Source: Sipunculus nudus (Eukaryota; Annelida; Sipuncula; Golfingiida; Sipunculidae). From it: 64,000 nucleotides of DNA. The notes beneath the pieces were generated by a model, which saw only the letters and a program-made list of their open reading frames with translations, was not told where the DNA came from and ran no database searches. A program made the translations under genes and the position numbers. This document shows, in pieces, positions 14,348 to 24,875 of the stretch. Positions within the stretch are counted from its first letter, which is position 1. Every line of letters begins with the position of its first letter. The stretch covers positions 87,307,142 through 87,371,141 of the forward strand of contig CM049306.1 in the NCBI GenBank assembly GCA_026874595.1, read 5' to 3'.

Positions 14348-15142
14348 TGTTACAGATGTTACTCTGTTACATGTGCTGTTGAAACTTGGTTCGTGTGGCG
14401 CACGCATAGCTCGTTGCTATGGCAGCTATGGCCCACGTGTGAACTCTGATGTGTAGAAACACAGCGCTTGGTGTAATCCGTACTGGGAAGCCTGACGTAT
14501 AGAAACACAGCGTTCTTTGTTCTAGTCTTTTCTTTGGGCGCGTGTGAACTATGTATTGTTGAGTTCTTTGGATTGTTCGTGAAATAGAAGTTTCTAGGCT
14601 TTTGGGTGAGAAGCTTTAAATTAGGGACTGTGGTTAGAGCCGAGAGAGGAGAGAAAAATAATATTCAAGCGGACACAGAAGAGTGTTATTCAGTTTTTGG
14701 ACCTTTCCGATAATTGCAGCAGTTATAGATATTCTTCAAAATTTGTAACGGATTTTATACAGTCTTCAGTTTGCCTTTTTGGATAACAACAACTAATTGA
14801 TTTTGTGATTGAATTGGACTATTATTCTCTGGAAAGATTAATATGAACTGTTCATCTGGATTATACGTTTTAAAGGACTTGTTGTCGCTGTGACAGTGGT
14901 GGTATCCAAGTACTGTACACTTTATTTAATATACTGTGTAATTGTATTGATTTAGTGTGTTGTAAAGTTAGGATTGTTTTAAGAATAAATTATAATTATT
15001 AGTTATAAAAAAACACCCATTTCTTTATTCATTCCCCTAGACATTTCACGCTGCCTAGTATTACAGAATCTGGGTTTTTTTTCCATAACCAAATTTGTGC
15101 TCCTCACGACTACGTGATCTGTTAATATTAGGTTCCGTAACA
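14348..15142 (+). mobile_element. Solo LTR, inserted in the 25-bp satellite
   Basis: A 795-bp sequence bounded by TGTTAC...GTAACA inverted ends, homologous along its length to the reverse complement of 23632-24414. Shared blocks include TTGTGATTGAATTGGACT-like, GTACTGTACA, AGAATAAATTATAATTATT, CATTCCCCTAGACATTTCAC, GCTGCCTAGTATTACAGAAT and TTAGGTTCCGTAACA. Flanks are CATA and CACA, a target duplication with one change; removing LTR plus one flank gives a normal satellite unit. A second TGTTACATGTGCTG at 14365 is an alternative 5' end. No internal retroelement sequence follows, so it is a solo LTR, probably Ty3/gypsy or BEL type (inference from ends and 4-bp duplication). Confidence 0.85.
14984..14989 (+). 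terminator. Poly(A) signal of the solo LTR
   Basis: AATAAA within the LTR, at the same place in the other copy (23793-23798, minus strand), so it is probably the R-region polyadenylation signal. Confidence 0.6.
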
Positions 15143-18100
15143 CACACTATGGACCAAGTGATTATAACACACCACAGTCCAAGTCATCCTGACACACCAA
15201 AAACCAAGTGATCATGACACACCACAGACCAAGTGATTATGACACACCACAAACCAAGTGATCATGACACACCACAGACCAGGTATTCATGACACACCAC
15301 AAACCAAGTATTCATGTCACACCACAGACCAAGTGACCATGACACACCACAGACCAGTTATTCATGAAACACCATAGACCAAGTAGTCGTCACACACCAC
15401 AGACCAGGTATTCATGACACACCAAAAACCAAGTGATCATGACACACCGCACACCAAGTGATCATGACACACCGCACACCAAGTGATCATGACACACCGC
15501 ACACCAAGTGATCATGACACACCGCACACCAAGTGATCATGACACACCAGAGGCCAAGTGGTCTTTACACAGCACAGGCCAAGTGGTTATGACACACCAA
15601 ACCCAAGCAGTTATGACACACGACAGACCAAGTGAATGTGACACACCATAGACCAAGTGAATGTGACACACCATAGACCAAGTGAATGTGACAGACCATA
15701 GTCAAGGTGATTATAACCTACACCAAACCAAGTGATCATGACACACCGCACACCAAGTGATCGTGACACAGCACAGGCCAAGTGGTCTTTACACAGCACA
15801 GGCCAAGTGGTTATGACACACCCAACCTAAACAGTTATGACACACGACAGAGACCAAGTGAATGTGACACACCATAGACCAAGTGAATGTGACACACCAT
15901 AGACCAAGTGAATGTGACACACCATAGACAAGGTGATTATAACAAACACCAAACCAAGTGATCATGACACACCTCAGACCAAGTGGTCGTGACACACCTC
16001 AGACCAAGTGGTCGTGACACACCACAGACCAAGTGATCATGACACACCACAGACCAAGTAATCATGACACCCACAAACCAAGTAATCATGACACACCACA
16101 TACCAAGTGATCATGACACACCTCAGACCAAGTGGTCGTGACAAAACACAGACCAAGTGGTCGTGACACAACACAGACCAAGTGATCATGACACACCACA
16201 GACCAAGTAATCATGACACCCACAAACCAAGTGATCATGACACACCACAAACCAAGTGATCATGACACACCACAGACCAAGTGGTCGTGACACACCACAG
16301 ACCAAGTGGTCGTGACACAACACAGACCAAGTGATCATGACACATCACAGACCAAGTAATCATGACACCCACAAACCAAGTGATCATAACACACCACAAA
16401 CCAAGTGATCATGACACACCTCAGACCAAGTGGTCGTGACATAACACAGACCAAGTGATCATGACACACCACAAACCAAGTGATCATGACACACCTTAGA
16501 CCAAGTGATAATGACACTACACAAACCAAGTGATCTTGACACACCACAGACCAGGTATTCATGACACACCACAAACCAAGTAGTCATGACACATCACAGA
16601 CCAGGTATTCATGACACACCAAAAACCAAGTGATCATGACACACCACAGACCATGTGATTATGACACACCACAAACCAAGTGATCATGACACACCACAGA
16701 CCAGGTATTCATGACACACCACAAACCAAGTAGTCATGACACACCACAGACCAAGTGATCATGACACACCACAGACCAGGTATTCATGAAACACCATAGA
16801 CCAAGTAGTCGTCACACACCACAGACCAGGTATTCATGACACACCAAAAACCAAGTGATCATGACACACCGCACACCAAGTGATCATGACACACCACAGA
16901 CCAAGTGTTCATGACACACCGCACACCAAGTGATCGTGACACACCACAGGCCAAGTGGTCTTTACACAGCACAGGCCAAGTGGTTATGACACACCAAACC
17001 CAAGCAGTTATGACACACGACAGACCAAGTGAATGTGACACACCATAGACCAAGTGAATGTGACACACCATAGATCAAGTGAATGTGACACACCATAGAC
17101 AAGGTGATTATAACCAACACCAAACCAAGTGATCATGACACACCTCAGACCAAGTGGTCGTGACACACCTCAGACCAAGTGGTCGTGACACAACACAGAC
17201 CAAGTGATCATGACACACCACAAACCAAGTGATCATGACACACCTCAGACCAAGTGATTATGACACACCACAAACCAAGTGATCATGACACACCACAGAC
17301 CAGGTATTCATGACACACCACAAACCAAGTAGTCATGACACACCACAGACCACGTGATCATGACATACCACAGACCAGGTATTCATGAAACACCATAGAC
17401 CAAGTAGTCGTCACACACCACAGACCAGGTATTCATGACACACCAAAAACCAAGTGATCATGACACACCGCACACCAAGTGATCATGACACACCACAGAC
17501 CAAGTGTTCATGACACACCGCACACCAAGTGATCGTGACACATCACAGGCCAAGTGGTCTTTACACATCACATGCCAAGTGGTTATGACACACCAAACCC
17601 AAGCAGTTATGACACACGACAGACCAAGTGAATGTGACACACCATAGACCAAGTGAATGTGACACACCATAGACCAAGTGAATGTGACACACCATAGACA
17701 AGGTGATTATAACCAACACCAAACCAAGTGATCATGACACACCTCAGACCAAGTGGTCGTGACACACCACAGACCAAGTGGTCGTGACACATCACAGACC
17801 AAGTGATCATGACACACCACAGACCAAGTAATCATGACACACCTCAGACCAAGTGATCATGACACACCACAAACCAAGTGATCATGACACACCTCAGACC
17901 AAGTGGTCGTGACACACCACAGAGCAAGTGGTCATGACACACCGCAGACCAGGAGATGCTTACACACCACAAACCAAGTGGTTCTGACACAACACAGACC
18001 AGGTTGTTATAGCACACCACAGACCAAGTGCCACTGTGCTCATGACACACAACAGACCAGGTTGTTATGGCACACCACAGACCAAGTGCCACTGTGGTCA

Positions 18101-19490
18101 TGACACACCACAGACCAGGTTGTTATGGCACACCACAGATCAGGTTGTTATGACACACCACAGACCAGGTTGTTATGACACGCCACAGACCAGGTTGTTA
18201 TGACACACCACAGACCAGGTTGTTATGACACACCACAAACCAGGTTGATATGACACACCACAAACCAGGTTGATATGACACACCACAGGCAAGGTTGTTA
18301 TGGCACATCACAGACCAGGTTGTTATGACACACCACAGACCAGGTTTTTATGACACACCACGGACCAGGTTGTTATGACACACCACAGACCAGGTTGTTT
18401 TGACACACCACAGACCAGGTTGTTATGACACACCACAGACCAAGTGCCACTGTGGTTATGACACAACACAGACTATGTTGCTATGGCACACCACAGACCA
18501 GGTTGTTATGACACACCACAGACCAGGTTGTTATGACACACCACAGACCAGGTTGTTATGACACACCACAGACCAAAATGGTTATGACACACCACAGACC
18601 TAGTGCCACTGTGGTCATGACACATTACCGACAAGGTTGCTATTGCACAATACAAACCAGGTTGTTATGACACACCACAAACCAGGTTGTTATGACACAC
18701 CACTGACAAGGTTTCTATGGCACACCACAGACCAGGTTGTTATGATACACCACGGACCAGGTTTTTATGACACACCACAAACCAGGTTGTTATGACACAC
18801 CACAGACCAGGTTGTAATGACACACCATAGATCAGGTTGTTATGACACACCACAGACCAGGTTGTTATGACACACCACAGACCAGGTTGTTATGACACAC
18901 CACAGACCAGGTCGTTATGACACACCACAGACCAGGTTGTTATGACACACCACAGGCAAGGTTGCTATGGCACACCACAGAGCAGGTTGTTATGAAACAG
19001 CACAGACCAGGTTGTTATGGCACACCACAGACCAGGTTGTTATGACACACCACAGACCAGGTTGTTATGACACACCACAGACCAGGTTGTTATGACACAC
19101 CACAGACCAGGTTGTTATGACACACCACAGACCAGGTTATTATGACACACTACAGACCCGATTGTTATGACACCCCACAGACCCGGTTGTTATGACACAC
19201 CACAGAGCAGGTTGTTATGACACACCACAGACTAAGTTGTTATGACACACCACAGGCCTGGTTGTTATGACACAACACAGACCAGGTTGTTATGACACAC
19301 CACAGACCAGGTTGTTATGACACACCACAAACCAGGTTGTTATGACACACCACAGACCAGGTTGTTATGACACACCACAGACCCGGTTGTTATGACACAC
19401 CACAGAGCAGGTTGTTATAACACACCACAGACCAGGTATTCATGAAACACCATAGACCAAGTAGTCGTCACACACCAAAGACTAAACGGA
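15143..19490. repeat. 25-bp satellite array, two subfamilies
   Basis: Units of about 25 bp. The first part (to about 17990) uses mainly ACCAAGTGATCATGACACAC-CACAG with variants (GTGAATG, GTGGTCG, GGTATTC). The second part (about 18000-19430) uses ACCAGGTTGTTATGACACAC-CACAG, much more homogeneous. The left part has higher-order repetition: the marker TATTCATGAAACACCATAGA recurs at 15359, 16781 and 17380 (the last two 599 bases apart, with nearly identical sequence around), and again near 19438. Beyond 19490 degenerate units fade out by about 19580. The array is open in reading frames on the minus strand only because of its unit; it is not coding. Confidence 0.97.
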
Positions 19491-20399
19491 AATTAAAACC
19501 CACAGGCAAAATTATCATCAGCTACCACAGACCAGCTGGTATGTACACTGTGTAGTTTTGACAAGGTACAGACTTTGATCCACACATCTGGCACGATACT
19601 TTGACAATAACTGCACAAAAACAATACCACAAGTTTGATATAGCAACTGGTGCTTTATGAAAGTCAAGGGAAAGTAAATGACTCTTCTAGTGCTATAAAA
19701 TTGCCGGATTGTGACAGGAACACTTCTTTTACAATAACAGGATACCTAAAACACTGCTTTGTCTCAAACACGCAACACGAACCGGTCACTGCATCCAATA
19801 CATTTATTGAAGTTGAATACAACTGGACATTAGAGGTAAGTTATTGTTCATAAAGTCAAATAGACCTCGCTTGTAGAAAGGTCAAAGGAGACATAAATTC
19901 AAATAAAACACAGGGGAACATATTTATCTTGGGGCCGCTGAAGGTTTGACTGAGCTTCGGGGACGCCATGGATAAGCGGATTATTAATTGTCAGCTGCCG
20001 CATCCACTTCCTCCACCTCGGAATTGTTGTCCCAGATGTCTTCAGATGGCCCGTGCCACGAGTAGAGGAGACTTCATCTGTAAAACTCTGGCTGAAACAA
20101 CATGAATATCCATAGCCCACGGACTGAAGATGCCGGCGTCACCATGTCAACAAAGCCTTCTTCGATGTCATTGCTGGAGTGTGTTTTCATATCAACATGT
20201 TAAACTGATAAACCAGTTTTTACCTCAGGCATGGAGGATACGTTGTAACCCGTGTGTGTATGTTTGTTGGTAGGCTTGTGTGTTTTATAGGTTTCCTGGC
20301 TTATGTTTTGTTTGTCTTAAGGATAACGTAAAAATAATTTAATCGAATTCCAGGAGATCGAAAATTTATTCGTATTCTTTAAATAGGCCCATGACCTGT
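19491..20399. other. Non-coding stretch
   Basis: Degenerate satellite to about 19580, then unique sequence. A somewhat GC-richer part at 19930-20170 has no recognised coding content. Confidence 0.4.
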
Positions 20400-20580
20400 T
20401 GGCAACATCGGAATGTCTTCTGAATGAGATAATGTGAACCAATCGATAAGAATGATTTTTGAGTTCACTGTTTTTACTTTGCTGGGATTAGAACCGGGGA
20501 CCTTCCAATGTTTAAACAAAATAGTCAACCGGATATGTCCCATCCCATGATGCGTGGTGTAGGGTAACACCCAATTACAT
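20400..20580 (-). repeat. Possible tRNA-derived SINE remnant
   Basis: On the minus strand a B-box-like GGTTCTAATCCC (20494-20483) lies about 43 bases after an A-box-like ATCCGGTTGACTA (near 20534). Box A is poor. No target duplication was found. Confidence 0.3.
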
Positions 20581-20727
20581 GCGTGTGCTTTTATTACATT
20601 TATAGAGGGATTAATCCGTTAGATTGTTTTCTTTATGAATTACTCTACTTAACAAGCTTTTCAAGGGACTGCAATGTATCGCTATCTTTCAGCTGAATTT
20701 GGCACTAAATGATCAAGAGTTTTTAAC

Positions 20728-20999
20728 TGACTGACTGACTGACTGACTGACTGAAAGTGAAGTCGGCGCTCGAGCAAGTCACAGGTCCCTGGATAATCCG
20801 GCCCGCACTGGCTCCCTCAGCAACGACAAAGTTTGACAAATTGAGTCGGTTTTACAGTTAGATATTAAAGGCGAACCCGGACAGAACCACCGACCTTGGA
20901 AGGGTCACTACAACTCACTCTCATGGCAACACCTGGGATCGAATCCGGGTCGCCAGTAGAGACGGCCGGGCGTTTTACCGCTCATCTGTCCAGGCCCCA
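20728..20999 (-). mobile_element. tRNA-derived SINE with (CAGT)n tail and target-site duplication
   Basis: Reading the minus strand from 20999: GGGGCCTGGACAGATGAGCG, GTAAAACGCCCGG, then GGATTCGATCCC (B-box-like), a body with GAGTGAGTTGTAGTGACCC and GGTGGTTCTGTCCGGG, and a 3' tail of CAGT repeats (20752-20728). The element is flanked by AAGAGTTTTTAAC (20715-20727) and AAGAGTTTCAAC (21000-21011), a target duplication of about 12 bases typical of LINE-mobilised SINEs. The A-box is imperfect, so tRNA origin is likely but not certain. Confidence 0.7.
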
Positions 21000-21028
21000 A
21001 AGAGTTTCAACAATAATTTTTTTTTAAA

Positions 21029-21328
21029 TATGCATTCTCAGAAATGCAGGCCTCCGCCATGTGGGCTGTTCTTATTGTGGGATGCGTCACAAAACGTGTT
21101 TGCATTCACTTATTATGCCCATATTCCCAGGTGGGTTCGTGCACAATTGACTGTACAATTGTGAATATTCCTGAAAGTCCTTCCTAGACCTAGATCACGA
21201 TCCGTACCCACACCAAAATCTAATCGTTTCTTCAGTGTCCCATTCCAGAGGTGCCCTGAAAATTTCATTGAAGTCCGCTTATGCTGCGTGAACAAACATT
21301 CTAACACACACAAATACACCCATACACA
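21029..21328 (+). repeat. Dispersed RTE-tail-like repeat, copy C
   Basis: TATGCATTCTCAGAAATGCA, GGCCTCCGCCATG, TTATTGTGGGATGCG, GTTTGCATTCACTTAT, TGTGAATATTCC, CTAGATCACGATCCG, ACCAAAATCTAATCG, GAAAATTTCATTGAAGTCCG, GCGTGAACAAACA, CA-rich tail. It lies just downstream of the SINE target site and runs in the same direction as copies A and B. Confidence 0.75.
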
Positions 21329-22805
21329 CAGGAAAGGAAATGTGTGTGTGTTTATTTTCTGGATTTGGAATACTAAATCTTATAATAAAGAACAGATATG
21401 CCATTAAATCAGTAAAAGTACTTTTTCAAAAAAACACAAAAGCACCCCGTTTCTCCTTAAAAAGGTATACAAATTACGTCAAATCCTTTCATGGTAATCT
21501 TATTTCAATTACAACCAGGAGAAAGGGTATTGAATGAACCGATAGGAACTTTGCAACAAATAATTCTCCTGTTGCCTTTGATTTATAAAACATATATAGC
21601 GTTTTCGAGTTACTTGGAGCTCGTGTTATTTTCCCAGAATGACGTAACCTTATACTCTGATAAACACTAATCTGACATTTGACAGCCGTGGCCGTCAGCG
21701 TATGTTTGCTTTCAGCTTAACCTTTATTCATATTGCATTTACGTCAGGAAAGCTGCATGAAGCTAATCCGTATGAGGTTTTACCAACTTACTTTTTCTGA
21801 TGGATAAGGTGAGACTAATAATGATTATGGTAGCTTTAGTTCACTCGATCCTTTGAGACGAACTTAGGTTTCAAAACCCTAACGGTAACAAATGTCATAA
21901 GTTTTGGCGGCCATGGTCGTACAAGAAGTGGCATCCTGAAGAAGTTCATACGTTTGGACTATCATGTCTAGAGCAGACAATAATAGAAAACAGTCAATCC
22001 CTTAACTCAACTGACAGTAGCAAGTTCCTTGAATCAACTGAGAGGTCAATGGTGCAAGTTTTCATCATCATGCCGTTATTGAATAATTCGCAGAAAAAAA
22101 CTCCTCTGAGAAACAGTTCTATTTTATCGTAACTTAACATTGCATGCCGCAAGCGGAGAGCAGAAAGCAGTTTTCTTCCTCTCAAGGACTTGTGCAGTCC
22201 TTTTACCTAAGCAGTAGAGTATAACACAAAACAGGTTCATCTTGCAAATGGTTTACTTTCTGATTTGAAGAAGTTCTATACTTCATATACCCTACGGGAG
22301 CCTTTGAGCAGGATGAGCTGAAGAGAGAATATCCTTGACAGAAATAAGACTAAAACCATGTTCAAAGCAAACGTATTTTGCGGTTTCCCGCGTCCACATT
22401 CAAATGAAATCTTACAATGTACGTTTAGATGGTTTTCGCAACATGCAGTACAAAATTAGAGAAGCAACTTCAAGATCGACTGGTTTCAAATAAATGAAGG
22501 ACGTGTTTCTGCATTTTTTCGGGATATGATAAGCCCATCTATAAGGCACGCCTTGTTTGAACGATAGTAGTCATACATAAAGCTTACGTGCTGGGTGTGG
22601 GATTATCTCTAATATATAACCGTCAGAAAATATCACAAGGTCAAATCCCGGCTGCCCCTAGTGAAGACCTTTAGAAGGAAGCAAAAGTTTCACCTTACTC
22701 ATAAATGTTTACCTTGTAAGTATAAGAAAACACTTGTCCTGACCTATCATAAGATGTTACCAGTAATATCGGTTAAATTCTGCTATCATTGCTATATTTT
22801 GAGAA

Positions 22806-22809
<4 letters not shown>
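21329..22809. other. Non-coding stretch
   Basis: Short ORFs only. GGTCAAATCCCGGC near 22639 resembles a B box but has no partner A box. Confidence 0.45.

Positions 22810-22861
<52 letters not shown>
22810..22861. repeat. (CT)n microsatellite
   Basis: Perfect CT run, followed after about 60 bases by a second, impure run. Confidence 0.97.
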
Positions 22862-22862
<1 letters not shown>

Positions 22863-22923
22863 AACGTCTATGAAAGGGGACGTGTAATGATTACACCTAG
22901 CACAAATGCCAAGACTGCGTCCT

Positions 22924-22952
22924 TTCTCTCTATGTCTCTCTCTCTCTCTCTG

Positions 22953-23024
<72 letters not shown>

Positions 23025-23026
23025 TG

Positions 23027-23074
<48 letters not shown>
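22924..23074. repeat. (CT)n/(CTGT)n microsatellite
   Basis: CT run with scattered CTGT interruptions; any ORF here only encodes Leu-Ser or Arg-Glu repeats. Confidence 0.97.
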
Positions 23075-23076
<2 letters not shown>

Positions 23077-23225
23077 GTATATTTTAATCAAACATATCGT
23101 CTCCGTCGACAATTTTTAATGACGATTATTATTATACTACATTTACATAAATGAAACTGACCACAGGCCATATGGTCTTTATTGTGTAAGTTTCTGTTTA
23201 CTACATATTAAAAAAGAATATTATA

Positions 23226-23408
23226 TTGCCATCCCCGGAGGTCACGACCGCCCCCTCACGTTTCGTTGAGACCACATTCATCTATCACCGTGAACGGCCT
23301 ATAGCGCCGAGTGAACTTTTCCAGCCTCCCTGGATCGGTTGTCATAGGAATCAGATGGCATTTGTTGGCGGTTTGCTGGCCGCCGGCCCCGCTCCCCAGG
23401 ATTATTAG
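23226..23408 (+). other. GC-richer island, unassigned
   Basis: A sharply GC-richer block in AT-rich surroundings, open for 60 codons on the plus strand with start and stop. The peptide contains no recognised motif. It could be an isolated exon, a conserved non-coding element or a decayed repeat; nothing in the sequence decides between these. Confidence 0.25.
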
Positions 23409-23631
23409 ATCTACACACACAGAATCATGCTATAAAAGAAACATCACAGGCCATTGTTTGTAACAGAAGCACTAATTGTTCAGATTGCTGTCATTCAGGA
23501 TTCACTTTGCTTCTAAATAGCTTCTGTGACATCGCTGAAATATCGGTAAATGCTCCACGTTAGTAGAGGTATGCTTGTGTCCGTGCGTCCGTAAGTGTAT
23601 TACATTGTGACTAATTAAAATACATTTATCT

Positions 23632-24414
23632 TGTTACGGAACCTAATATAAACAGATCACGTATGCGTGATGAACACAAATTTTGTAATGGAGATAAAAA
23701 AAAAATCAGATTCTGTAACACTAGGCAGCGTGAAATGTCTAGGGGAATGAATAAAGTATTCAAGTGTTTTTTTTGTTAACAAATAACTATAATTTATTCT
23801 GAAAACAACCCTAACATTACAATACACTAAATCAATACAATTATACAGTAAAACAGCGTTATAGCAACGAGTCAATACAATCACACCGAAAGATAATGGT
23901 ACAATACCTCGATACCAACACCGTCACCAAAATAAGTCCTTTGAATGTATACTCTCGGAGAATGACAGTCCAGTGGAAAGTTCTTGCAACAACACAGAAA
24001 GTAAACTGAAGTCCAAATGTATAAAATCCAGGAGAAAGTTCTTGAAAATCTATAATTGCCGCATTCGTCGGATAAGGTCCTGACACACGCTTCTGCGTCC
24101 GCTGGTATCTGCTCTGCCCCCTGGTTCTAGAAAACAGCCCCTTTATATACCTTCAAACCCCAAGCCAGGAATTTTCCACTTTTCGAACAGTCTATAAGGA
24201 CCCTACTCAACAGTAAACACGCGTTTTAGGAATTCTCTAGAAAGACATAGCCGTGTGTCTCTACACATACCAGGCTCATCACGTGACTCACGACCGGGCG
24301 TGAAAACCCAAGGCTCTCATGACAACGAGAGTTCAACCAGTACGGATTAAACATAAAATGTAACAACAACACGAGTTACGCCCGTGTCACACAATAAAAA
24401 GAGCACCTGTAACA
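23632..24414 (-). mobile_element. Solo LTR, second copy, with perfect 4-bp target duplication
   Basis: A 783-bp sequence with TGTTAC...GTAACA ends on the minus strand, flanked by ATCT at 23628-23631 and ATCT at 24415-24418. It carries a TATA box (TATATAAAG, 24149-24141) and AATAAA (23798-23793) in LTR order. It is homologous to 14348-15142 in the opposite orientation. There is no primer-binding site or internal region on either side, so it arose by LTR-LTR recombination. Its promoter elements look better kept than in the other copy. Confidence 0.9.
24141..24149 (-). promoter_or_regulatory. LTR TATA box
   Basis: TATATAAAG followed by GGGG on the minus strand, about 270 bases into the LTR and well before the AATAAA signal, as expected for a U3/R promoter. 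Confidence 0.6.
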
Positions 24415-24754
24415 ATCTACATTAAAGAAACATGTTATAACGTTCCTTGTATATAAGAACATGCATGAATATACACAAAAACATGAACATTTGGTATACA
24501 TGATAAAAAAAATAATGGGAGACTTTCACAACTCGATTTTATATATCTCAGTAAACAATTCTTTCTAATGGTTCCCTTCCAGGAATAAAGGAAGTTTTTT
24601 AAAGAAATATAATTACAAATTCACAAATCGTTTTGAACACAGATACTTCCAAATCAGATTCCTGGCAGGAAAAAAATTGAACCATTGCTCCCTGCACGGG
24701 TATGGCTGTGTATTCTGGGAAATTTATTTCGATCATAATACGATCACAAATGCG

Positions 24755-24875
24755 AGGCATTCTCCATGGCGCAGATTGTGGCCTTGGACGGGCTACTGTA
24801 ACCAACTTTGATGACCACAGCGGGAATCAAAACCGTGTCAACAGCGGAGAGAATCGATCCTTTACCACTCGAAAT
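24755..24875 (-). repeat. Possible tRNA-derived SINE head
   Basis: Minus strand: TTTCGAGTGGTAAAGGATCG near 24870-24851, then GACACGGTTTTGATTCCCGC near 24842-24823, giving A- and B-box-like motifs at tRNA-like order. Spacing is shorter than in a normal tRNA and the boxes are imperfect. Confidence 0.35.

Noticed and set aside
15611-18103. Repeated VCHDHLVCGVS-type ORFs
   Set aside because: They follow the 25-bp satellite unit; no start, domain or constraint is visible.
22622-22660. Possible tRNA gene from a B-box-like GGTCAAATCCCGGC
   Set aside because: No A box or pairing arms at the required distance.
14348-24414. The two LTRs as the ends of a single retrotransposon
   Set aside because: They are in opposite orientation, each has its own target duplication, and only satellites and SINEs lie between.
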